From Nitrospira sp. CG24C (GTDB lineage Bacteria > Nitrospirota > Nitrospiria > Nitrospirales > Nitrospiraceae): 61,084 nucleotides of DNA. Positions 35,259-42,502 of the stretch are shown here, piece after piece. The DNA lies in contig NEWR02000009.1 in the NCBI GenBank assembly GCA_002869885.2, positions 849,171-910,254 on the forward strand, given 5' to 3'. The notes under the pieces were generated by a model. The model saw nothing but the letters and a program-made list of their open reading frames with translations, was not told where the DNA came from and made no database searches. Position numbers and translations under genes: made by a program. Each line of letters starts with the position of its first letter. The stretch's first letter is position 1.

Positions 35259-35621
35259 ATGAGACTGGTGTTCTTTCTCGTATGTGCCGGGTGGTTGACG
35301 ATGATCGGGGCTTCATCGTTCGCGATTGAAGTTTCGGAGACCGATTCCGTGAAGTCGAATGAGGCAACCGGAGAGGTCATTGTCCAGATCTTCGGCCGTA
35401 GGTGTGAATACCATCGTGAAGATGTCGAGACGGCGCTTCGCCCATTCAACGGGGTTCGGCAGGTGAAGTTTTTGAATGACCATGGCACGGTGCTGGTACG
35501 GTATCAGCCCGATAGCGAGACGCCAGAACAGTTTGCCAACGCGGTACATCGGGCGCTTGCGACAGGCTGGAACTGCTCGGCGAGGGTGGATCGGGGTGAG
35601 AGAACACTTGTGACAAATTAA
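35259..35621 (+). CDS. exported MerP/HMA-like small protein 1
   Basis: 120 residues: signal peptide (LVFFLVCAGWLTMIGASSFA), then a heavy-metal-associated-like fold (VIVQIFGRRCEYHREDVETAL, VRQVKFLNDHGTVLVRY, ATGWNCSARV). The usual GMxCxxC loop is replaced by a single cysteine (RRCEYH), with a second cysteine in GWNC near the end. The neighbour 35636 has the same two-cysteine plan. GAAAGGA eight bases upstream sets the ATG and pairs with the RNA motif before it. Metal carrying in the periplasm is plausible. Confidence 0.7.
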   Translation: MRLVFFLVCAGWLTMIGASSFAIEVSETDSVKSNEATGEVIVQIFGRRCEYHREDVETALRPFNGVRQVKFLNDHGTVLVRYQPDSETPEQFANAVHRALATGWNCSARVDRGERTLVTN

Positions 35622-35635
35622 CAGGAGAGGAGACC

Positions 35636-35938
35636 ATGAATACAATCATCAAGCTTGGCTGTCTGATCGGATTCGTTTGTGCGATGGCGACACCGGCCTT
35701 TGCCGGCGAACAAAAAGTCATGTTGATGCTCGGGGGAAAGTTTTGCGAGGCCTATCTGGGGGATGTGGAAGCATCCTTGACAAAACTGCCCGGGGTGAAG
35801 GCTGTAGATCTCAAGAGCATGAAGGGCCATGCCGTGGTGACGCTTGACGGAGAGAAGGTTAAAGCGGATCGACTGGTTACGGCGGTGAATGCGGTCAAGG
35901 GCGACGGCTGGTATTGCACCGGCGAAGTGATGAAGTAG
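35636..35938 (+). CDS. exported MerP/HMA-like small protein 2
   Basis: 100 residues: signal peptide (CLIGFVCAMATPAFAG), then an HMA-like fold with GKFCEAYLGDVEASLTKLPG, AVVTLDGEKV and DGWYCTGEV. Only one cysteine in the first loop and a second in GWYC at the end, as in 35259. The genes are 14 bases apart (GGAGAGGAG between), so they are co-translated partners or a tandem duplicate. Function is inferred from fold and context only. Confidence 0.72.
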   Translation: MNTIIKLGCLIGFVCAMATPAFAGEQKVMLMLGGKFCEAYLGDVEASLTKLPGVKAVDLKSMKGHAVVTLDGEKVKADRLVTAVNAVKGDGWYCTGEVMK

Positions 35939-35993
35939 GGCGCTGCGGACAAAATCGACCCAAAGCCGTCACGATGGATAGGATGGGTGAATT

Positions 35994-36269
35994 GTGGAAC
36001 CGATGTTACTCCGCATCCAAGAAACGGCCAAGTTGTTGAAAGTCAGTAAGTGGACGATCTACCGATGGATCGAGGAAGGCCGTTTGAGCGCCACCAAAAT
36101 CGGCCGGGGCAGTTTGCGGGTGTTTCAGGCATCGGTGAACGGGCTTATCGCGGAGGCTCGGATCGATCACAGGAATGCTCAGAATGATTCGCCGAAGAAA
36201 GCGGCCCCGGTGCAGGTCAAGAGCAAGAAAAATGACAGAGTAAAAAAGAGCAGAAAACGGGTCCGGTAG
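35994..36269 (+). CDS. excisionase-type (HTH_17) DNA-binding protein 3
   Basis: 91 residues. Core LLRIQETAKLLKVSKWTIY and RWIEEGRLSATKIGRGSLRV, close to 18913 and 20673, then a Lys-rich tail (KKAAPVQVKSKKNDRVKKS). It may control the local metal genes. GTG at 35994 is used; ATG at 36003 is an option. Confidence 0.83.
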   Translation: MEPMLLRIQETAKLLKVSKWTIYRWIEEGRLSATKIGRGSLRVFQASVNGLIAEARIDHRNAQNDSPKKAAPVQVKSKKNDRVKKSRKRVR

Positions 36270-36443
36270 TTGCCTCCTCTCTACCAGACCTGCCCGGAGA
36301 CTCGGAGGTGGCCTCCCTCCGAATCCCCGGCCCTTCGGGGTGAAGAATTGAGAGACGTCATAAAAAATATGGATTTAAAATGTTCGCCGTTGATGTATGA
36401 TCCGGTTCGGGTTACACATTCACTATCACACAGAGGAGGAGTT

Positions 36444-36743
36444 ATGAGCCGAATTAAAGCCGCCGTTGTCGCAATCGCTGTCTGTGGTCTTCTCGCAGGA
36501 GGCGCGACAAGCGCCGTGTTCGCGGGAGAAAACGCGCATGTCGCGGAAACCATTAAGCATGCGAAGGAAGGCATTGCGCACGAGAAGGAAGCCATCACGC
36601 ATCTGGAAGAAGCGATCAAAGGAAGCACCGATGCGCACGCGAAGGAAGCGCTCGAGCATGCCAAGGAATCGCTGAAGCATGCGGAGGAATCGCTGACTCA
36701 CGCCGAGCAAGCCGCGCAGAAGCCGAAGGGCAAAAAGAAGTAG
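36444..36743 (+). CDS. smbP: SmbP-like small metal-binding protein
   Basis: 99 residues: signal peptide (VVAIAVCGLLAGGATSAVFAG), then helical heptad-like repeats with His at regular places: HVAETIKHAKEGIAHEKEAITH, here split as HVAETIKHAKE and GIAHEKEAITH, continuing HAKEALEHAKESLKHAEESL. This is the pattern of SmbP of Nitrosomonas europaea, a periplasmic four-helix protein that binds several Cu ions. GAGGAGG lies six bases before the ATG. It closes the metal-linked block. Confidence 0.88.
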   Translation: MSRIKAAVVAIAVCGLLAGGATSAVFAGENAHVAETIKHAKEGIAHEKEAITHLEEAIKGSTDAHAKEALEHAKESLKHAEESLTHAEQAAQKPKGKKK

Positions 36744-36751
36744 CGCGACAC

Positions 36752-36807
36752 GAAGTTCGATGTTCTGGGTTCGACGTTCCGAAAATCTCGAACGTCGGAC
36801 CTCGAAC
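36752..36807. repeat. imperfect hairpin after smbP
   Basis: GGTTCGACGTTC (36768-36779) pairs with GAACGTCGGACC (36790-36801) with one mismatch, with more GTTC words outside. It is built like the nuo-gap hairpins. Confidence 0.55.
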
Positions 36808-36875
36808 CGTCGTCCGTCTCCCCCGTCCCGCTTTTCTCGCAAGTCTCGCTCGCTTCACGAAGAAGGCGGGCTGAA

Positions 36876-37592
36876 TCACCCTCGCCGTTTTCTATCCAAC
36901 AGCGGCTCAAGCGTCGGAAAGATCTTCTCGACGATGATGCGATAGCCTTCGCCGGTCGGATGAATCCCGTCTGCCTGGTTGAGCGAGGACGAGCCTGCCA
37001 CCCCGTCAAGGAAAAATGGAATCAACGTCAGGCGGTACTGTTTCGCTAAAACCTGGTACAGCGATTCAAACCCGTCGGTGTAATCTTTTCCATAATTCGG
37101 AGGAAGTTTCATCCCCGCTAACACGACAATGACTGACGCCTGTTGAAATTGCTGAATGATCCGTTCGAGGTTGGCTTTCGTTTCCTGCAGACTGAGACCG
37201 CGGAGCCCATCGTTGCCGCCGAGCTCTAGAATGACGATGGCCGGCCTATTCTTCAGAACCCAGGAGACCCTTCTGGCTCCGCCGGCTGACGTTTCGCCGC
37301 TGACTCCCGCATTCACAACTCGATAGGCATAGCCTGCTGCGTCCAACGTCCGTTGCAGGCGCGCGGGATAGGACTCATCCTGTCGCACACCCAAGCCTGC
37401 CGTCAGGCTATCGCCGAAGGCGACGATGCTGGGACGTTCGGTGGAGGCAGGTCCCGATCCCACACCTTCGCGCTGAGGGACCCCCGACGTGGATGAAGCG
37501 GCGAATACGCTGCTGCGGTCATACCCGCAGTGAAAGATCAAGAAGAGGCAGAGACAAGAAAATGATTTTGTGAGAATCCATGGGCAGCGCAT
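36876..37592 (-). CDS. tesA: TesA-like periplasmic esterase (SGNH family)
   Basis: 238 residues: signal segment (CLCLFLIFHCGYD) then SGNH blocks: GDSLTAGLG (nucleophile serine), GGNDGL, and DGIHPTGEGY (catalytic Asp-His). Members hydrolyse thioesters, lysophospholipids or aryl esters. The pairing with ybbA/ybbP, divergently as in E. coli, supports the name. The start is one of several (GTG at 37617-37619, ATG at 37592); the last gives a normal signal peptide. Confidence 0.9.
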   Translation of the reverse strand: MRCPWILTKSFSCLCLFLIFHCGYDRSSVFAASSTSGVPQREGVGSGPASTERPSIVAFGDSLTAGLGVRQDESYPARLQRTLDAAGYAYRVVNAGVSGETSAGGARRVSWVLKNRPAIVILELGGNDGLRGLSLQETKANLERIIQQFQQASVIVVLAGMKLPPNYGKDYTDGFESLYQVLAKQYRLTLIPFFLDGVAGSSSLNQADGIHPTGEGYRIIVEKIFPTLEPLLDRKRRG

Positions 37593-37651
37593 CGTCATCC
37601 AGTATAATATACCCTTCACTCGAACAATATTATGGTAGCCTGACCGACAAT

Positions 37652-38356
37652 ATGATTTCTCTCTCTCATCTGACGATGCGATTGGCTGGCGGCGGCCATC
37701 AGGTCACGATCCTCGACGATGTCACGCTGGAGATTCCCGATAAACAGCGCGTGGCTATCGTCGGCCCGTCCGGAAGCGGAAAATCCACCTTGCTGGGCCT
37801 CATCGCGGGACTGGATCGGCCGACGTCCGGCTCTATCACGTTGAACGGCGTAGAAATCTCGGCGATGCGTGAGAGTGCCTTGGCGCGCTTTCGTCGCGAT
37901 CACATCGGCTACATCTTTCAATCCTTCCATCTGATTCCCACCCTGACCGCTCTGGAGAATGTTCTGGTGCCATTGGAGTTGGCAGGGATGAGCACAGCGC
38001 AGGCTCGCGCGACGGAGCTGTTGCAGACCGTCGGCCTGGGAGATCGGCTGCATCATTATCCCGTCCAACTGTCGGGAGGCGAGCAGCAGCGGGTGGCGGT
38101 GGCCAGAGCCTTCGCCTGCCACCCACCGATTCTTCTGGCCGACGAGCCGACCGGGAACCTGGATTCAGCCACGGGCCAGCAAGTGATGCAGCTCCTTCAT
38201 GATCTCCACCGCGATTTCGGCGCCACCTTAGTCCTCGTCACGCACGATCGTTCCATGGCATCGTCAATGGAACGCGTGATTATGTTGCGCGACGGCCGCA
38301 TCGAATCCGATACCCTCACCGACCCGAACCATCGGGGCGCAGGGTCGTTCCGGTGA
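37652..38356 (+). CDS. ybbA: ABC transporter ATPase (YbbA/LolD type)
   Basis: 234 residues with Walker [11 protein letters not shown]-loop FQSFHL, signature LSGGEQQR, Walker [11 protein letters not shown] and the H-switch VTHD. It pairs with the permease that overlaps it (GTGA at 38353). ABC proteins of this type use FtsX-like permeases to act on periplasmic proteins or lipids rather than to import. TATAAT at 37601-37606 may be the -10 of its promoter. Confidence 0.93.
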   Translation: MISLSHLTMRLAGGGHQVTILDDVTLEIPDKQRVAIVGPSGSGKSTLLGLIAGLDRPTSGSITLNGVEISAMRESALARFRRDHIGYIFQSFHLIPTLTALENVLVPLELAGMSTAQARATELLQTVGLGDRLHHYPVQLSGGEQQRVAVARAFACHPPILLADEPTGNLDSATGQQVMQLLHDLHRDFGATLVLVTHDRSMASSMERVIMLRDGRIESDTLTDPNHRGAGSFR

Positions 38357-41019
38357 TTCGCTTCATCCTGAAAATGGCCTGGCGTGAAACCAGGGGAGCC
38401 TGGCGGCACTTCCTCTATTTCTTCGCCTGTATCGCGATCGGTGTCGGGGCCTTGGTCGGGGTGTCGTTATTTGGCGCGAATATGGAACAGGCCGTCACGA
38501 GAGAAGCGCGGGGCCTGTTAGGCGGCGATCTCGAAATTCGTCTGACTCGCCCCCCGAGCATCCCAGGACAGGCAGTGCTGAACTCGCTAAGTGAACGGAA
38601 TATGGTCTTGACCCATGTGAGCGAGCTTGTCGCCATGGCCGCGCGCGCGAACTTTGCGCCAACTGCGATCCAGTCGACCCAGATCGTTGAACTGAAAGCA
38701 GTCGAGTCAGCCTATCCCCTGTACGGAACGATCAGGCTTGAGCCGGCCCAATCGCTTGATGTTCTGCTTCACCCTGATATCCAACGCTGCGGCGGACGCG
38801 CCTGTTTTGGCGCGGTGGTGCAGGAGTCGCTCCTGATTCGGATGGGCCTCTCGGTTGGGGATCGCTTGAAGATCGGTCAGGCGATGTTCCTGATCACCGG
38901 CCTCGTGCGAACCGAGCCGGATCGAATGGCCAATGCCTTTTCCCTGGGCCCACGAGTGATGGTGACGCAGGAAGGATTACGGGCGGCGGATCTGATTAAA
39001 CCAGGAAGCCGTGTGCGGGAGCGGTATCTGGTGAAAATCGCCACCGATGTGCCGCTGGAGCCGCTGCGCACAGAGCTGCGGGATCGGCTGGAGGCAGAGT
39101 CGGCGCGCGTAACCAGTTATCGCACGTCCCAGTCACAATTGAGGCAATTTCTCGAACAACTCTCCCGCTACCTCGGACTGATCGGCCTCACCGCGCTGTT
39201 CATCGGTGGCCTGGGGGTCGGAACTTCGATTCATGCATTCTTGCGGGACAAACTACGGACGATCGCCATCTTGAAAGCGGTCGGCGCCGATTCGACGACG
39301 GTCGTCTCGACCTACGTGGTGCAAGCGATATTTCTGGGATGTATCGGGAGCTTTTCCGGCATCTTGTTGGGAATTGCGCTTCAAAAAGGATTGCCTCCCC
39401 TTGCTGCTGCTCTCTTTGCATCAGACATTCTCGATCAATTAGGCGTCTCCTCGGAATTGTCGTGGTACTCGGTCTGGCCCCTACTGAAAGGAGCAGCGCT
39501 GGGACTATTGTCGACGCTGCTGTTTACCCTCTGGCCCCTGTTGAAGATTCGAGAGGTTCACCCAGGCGCGATCTTTCGGCGCGATGCGGAACAGGCGACG
39601 GTCGGACAAGAGACCTCTCCGTCACGATGGTGGGTGAAATGGGGACTGACCGATCCCTGGAATGTCGGCACGGCAGGAGGGATCATCCTCGGACTCTGCG
39701 CTCTCTCGGTGTGGCAAGCAGGCTCCTGGTCGATCGGCTTCCTGTTTATCGGGGCGATGTCTCTCGCTATCGCGGTCCTCTTTGTCTGTGCGCGGGTGTT
39801 TGTGCGAGGGCTGGCCTGGGCGCCGTTGCCTCGAGTCTTGAGCCTTCGCTATGCCCTGGGTAATGTCGTAAGGCCGGGGAGCCAAGCGACGGGGATCATG
39901 GTCGCCATCGGTATCGGCGTCATGGCCATTGTCACTGTGTCGCTGGTGGAACAGGCGTTGCTCCAACAGATACAGGAGAATCGGCCGGCGGATGCGCCGA
40001 CGTTTTTCTTTATCGACATCCAGCCGGATCAAGCGAAGAAATTCGTCTCGTTGGTCGAGCAACAGACCGGCCAAACGCGTCCGGAGCTCATGCCACTGGT
40101 ACGCTCGCGACTCCATTCGATTAACGGACAGGTCATCACCGCAGAAGAAGGAGCGGAAAAGAGCGACAAGCGCGCGGAAGGGAAGGAGGGACGTGGGAAA
40201 CAGTGGTATTTCACTCGTGAATATGTCCTGACCTTTCTCGACCGCCTGCCAAAAGATAATACGTTGGTCAAGGGAGAATGGTGGAAGCCCGGGCAGGTCT
40301 TCTCGACCCCGCAGGTATCAGTGGAGGAAGATGCTGCCACGCATTTAGGCCTCACGATTGGCTCAACTGTGGAGTTCGATATTCAAGGGGCTACCGTGCC
40401 GGCGGTGGTGAGCAGTATCCGCAAAGTCGAATGGGGAAATTTCTCGACGAATTTCTACATGATCTTGTCGCCTGGATCGATTGAAGGGGCGCCCTTCACC
40501 TATGTGGCCACCGTGAGGGTCTCGCCACAGGATGAGCTGCCGTTGCAGCAGGCAGTCGTCGCCTCATTCCCAAACATCAGCGCGATCCATATCGGCGACG
40601 TGCTCGACGGTGTTGCGCGGGTGCTCGATCGTCTTTCGCTGGCAATCAGGGCGGTGGCGCTCTTTTGTGTTGTGGCCGGTGGGTTGGTCATGGCAGCGGC
40701 GCTCGCAGCGACACGCTACCGGCGTCTCTACGAATCGGTTATTCTAAAAGCGCTCGGCGCGACCCGCAGCCTGATTGCGTGCGCCTTTGCCATGGAGTAT
40801 GTCCTGCTGGGCGCCGTCGCCGGGCTGATTGGATTGACCCTCGGAACTGTCTTGTCATGGGCTCTGGTGCGGTATCTATTCGACCTTCCCTGGACCATAC
40901 ACCCACAGGTGCTCGGTATCGGCCTCCTCCTCACGATGTTGCTGACGCTGATCGTAGGGTTTGCCAGCACGTACCGGATTCTTGGCCAACGGCCCCTGGC
41001 GGTGCTACGACACGAGTAA
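38353..41019 (+). CDS. ybbP: FtsX/MacB-type ABC permease (YbbP)
   Basis: 888 residues. One N-terminal helix (FLYFFACIAIGVGALVGVSLFG), a large periplasmic domain, two FtsX membrane blocks (around LIGLTALFIGGLGVGTSIHAFL and near the C-terminus LFCVVAGGLVMAAALAATRYRR), and a second periplasmic part. The last block ends with RPLAVLRHE, typical. Start is GTG overlapping the ybbA stop. Its likely job is lipid or lipoprotein handling with TesA as accessory, unproven. Confidence 0.92.
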   Translation: MIRFILKMAWRETRGAWRHFLYFFACIAIGVGALVGVSLFGANMEQAVTREARGLLGGDLEIRLTRPPSIPGQAVLNSLSERNMVLTHVSELVAMAARANFAPTAIQSTQIVELKAVESAYPLYGTIRLEPAQSLDVLLHPDIQRCGGRACFGAVVQESLLIRMGLSVGDRLKIGQAMFLITGLVRTEPDRMANAFSLGPRVMVTQEGLRAADLIKPGSRVRERYLVKIATDVPLEPLRTELRDRLEAESARVTSYRTSQSQLRQFLEQLSRYLGLIGLTALFIGGLGVGTSIHAFLRDKLRTIAILKAVGADSTTVVSTYVVQAIFLGCIGSFSGILLGIALQKGLPPLAAALFASDILDQLGVSSELSWYSVWPLLKGAALGLLSTLLFTLWPLLKIREVHPGAIFRRDAEQATVGQETSPSRWWVKWGLTDPWNVGTAGGIILGLCALSVWQAGSWSIGFLFIGAMSLAIAVLFVCARVFVRGLAWAPLPRVLSLRYALGNVVRPGSQATGIMVAIGIGVMAIVTVSLVEQALLQQIQENRPADAPTFFFIDIQPDQAKKFVSLVEQQTGQTRPELMPLVRSRLHSINGQVITAEEGAEKSDKRAEGKEGRGKQWYFTREYVLTFLDRLPKDNTLVKGEWWKPGQVFSTPQVSVEEDAATHLGLTIGSTVEFDIQGATVPAVVSSIRKVEWGNFSTNFYMILSPGSIEGAPFTYVATVRVSPQDELPLQQAVVASFPNISAIHIGDVLDGVARVLDRLSLAIRAVALFCVVAGGLVMAAALAATRYRRLYESVILKALGATRSLIACAFAMEYVLLGAVAGLIGLTLGTVLSWALVRYLFDLPWTIHPQVLGIGLLLTMLLTLIVGFASTYRILGQRPLAVLRHE

Positions 41020-41021
41020 AG

Positions 41022-41121
41022 GATGCACCCAGGCCGGTTATCTCCTTGCTCGCGCAACGCGCGGCCTCAGAAGGCCCTCGTTGGACGCACGCAGTGGAAG
41101 ACAACCGGCCTGGGTGCTAAG
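41022..41121. repeat. long inverted repeat after ybbP
   Basis: GCACCCAGGCCGGTT near 41025 pairs with AACCGGCCTGGGTGC near 41103-41117. The loop contains smaller GC-rich palindromes (CGCGCAACGCGCG, GGCCTCAGAAGGCC). It may terminate ybbP transcription. Confidence 0.65.
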
Positions 41122-41209
41122 GGGAATGACGAGGAGAGAAGCTCTAGCAGGATGTTGGAAAAGTCGATTTTCTCACCTACCAGCCCCCGGAGAATCTGGC
41201 CGCGTCACA

Positions 41210-42409
41210 TCAATTCGGAATGAACTTGAACAGGCCGCCTGCTTGAGTCGTGATGTATAACTCGCCTGTGGCATCTTCGCCAAAGCTCGTGATCGAGCCT
41301 CCCGTGGGACTAAGCAACGGCCATTCTTTCTGATCTGTGGGTTGACCATTCTGATAGCGGAAACTCTTCACAAATCCCGCGCAAAAATCCGCATAGAAAT
41401 ACGTGCCCCTCATGGCCGGAAGGGCAGATCCTCGGTACACATACCCGCCCGTAACGGAACAGGCTCCGCTGAAGTGAGGGTAATCGAGCACCGGCCGCGT
41501 CAGGTTGCCAGAGTCGCAATTGCTGGAGGGGTTGAAGCAGAGAGTGCCTTCCATCAATCGCCAGCCATAATTCAGCCCGCGCCCGGCATTCGGAGCGAGT
41601 GAGACATTGATCTCCTCCCGCTCATTCTGCCCCACATCGCCGATGTAGAGATCTCCGGTTTGGCGGTCAAAGGAGAATCGCCAAGGATTTCTTAAACCCA
41701 GACTCCAGACCTGCTGTGCACCGCCGCCGATGAGGAACGGATTGAAGGTGACATTGCCGCAGGGGGCCCCTGTGTCGGGATTGAGACGAAGGAGTTTCCC
41801 GAGCAATGAAAATGGATTCTGGCCGTTGTTGCTTGGGTCGCCGCCCCCTCCGCCATCCCCGACGCCGGCATAGAGACAGCCATCCGGGCCAAATGCCAGC
41901 ATGCCGCCGTTGTGATTCGATTCGGCTGAGTGTTCCACCGTGAGAAGTATCGTGGCTGGAGAAGAATCGGCAAGGTTTGCATTCGCAGCATTTCTTAGGT
42001 ATTGCGCAATGACAATGTCACCGGTGGTGTTCGTGTAAAAAACGTAGAACCGGCGATTGGCATTATAACCGGAATCGAATGCCATCCCGAGCAATCCGCG
42101 TTCCCCTCCTGTCGACAGGAGGCTACTGAGATTGAGGAATGGTGTTGCGAGGGGTAAATTGTTCGTTGGATCGATAATGCGAATCAGCCCGCCCTGTTCG
42201 ACAACGAAGAGGCGAGTGGAGTCACCGGGAGGCGCGGTCATAAAGACCGGTGAACTGAGGCTTGTACTGATCGTTTGAAGCTGCAGGTCGTTGGATGGTG
42301 GCAACGGCGGCAGCGAGCCTTGATCGGGTTCGATCGGGGAGCATCCGCTCAGGCATCCTATGCCGACAAGCACCACACCAGCTATCAACAGGCTCCGAAT
42401 CGTTGCCAT
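41210..42409 (-). CDS. PQQ-dependent sugar dehydrogenase-like lipoprotein (GSDH family)
   Basis: 399 residues: lipobox GCLSGCSP after a signal; six-blade propeller blocks FVVEQGGLIRIID, ERGLLGMAFDSGY, NHNGGMLAFGPDGCLYAGVGDGGG (here in two parts), SLGLRNPWRFSFD, GDVGQNEREEIN, GLNYGWRLMEG. Relatives oxidise aldoses or are called aldose sugar dehydrogenases; cofactor PQQ is likely but not proved. GGAGG precedes the ATG. No PQQ genes are in this window. Confidence 0.88.
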   Translation of the reverse strand: MATIRSLLIAGVVLVGIGCLSGCSPIEPDQGSLPPLPPSNDLQLQTISTSLSSPVFMTAPPGDSTRLFVVEQGGLIRIIDPTNNLPLATPFLNLSSLLSTGGERGLLGMAFDSGYNANRRFYVFYTNTTGDIVIAQYLRNAANANLADSSPATILLTVEHSAESNHNGGMLAFGPDGCLYAGVGDGGGGGDPSNNGQNPFSLLGKLLRLNPDTGAPCGNVTFNPFLIGGGAQQVWSLGLRNPWRFSFDRQTGDLYIGDVGQNEREEINVSLAPNAGRGLNYGWRLMEGTLCFNPSSNCDSGNLTRPVLDYPHFSGACSVTGGYVYRGSALPAMRGTYFYADFCAGFVKSFRYQNGQPTDQKEWPLLSPTGGSITSFGEDATGELYITTQAGGLFKFIPN

Positions 42410-42502
42410 TAGCCCCTCCGCGCGATACCGGCTGAACGCCATCAGCCTACTATAGAGTGCTGAAGCGCCACAAGTGGCCCCGTTCGCGTCGGAAATAGCG
42501 GT

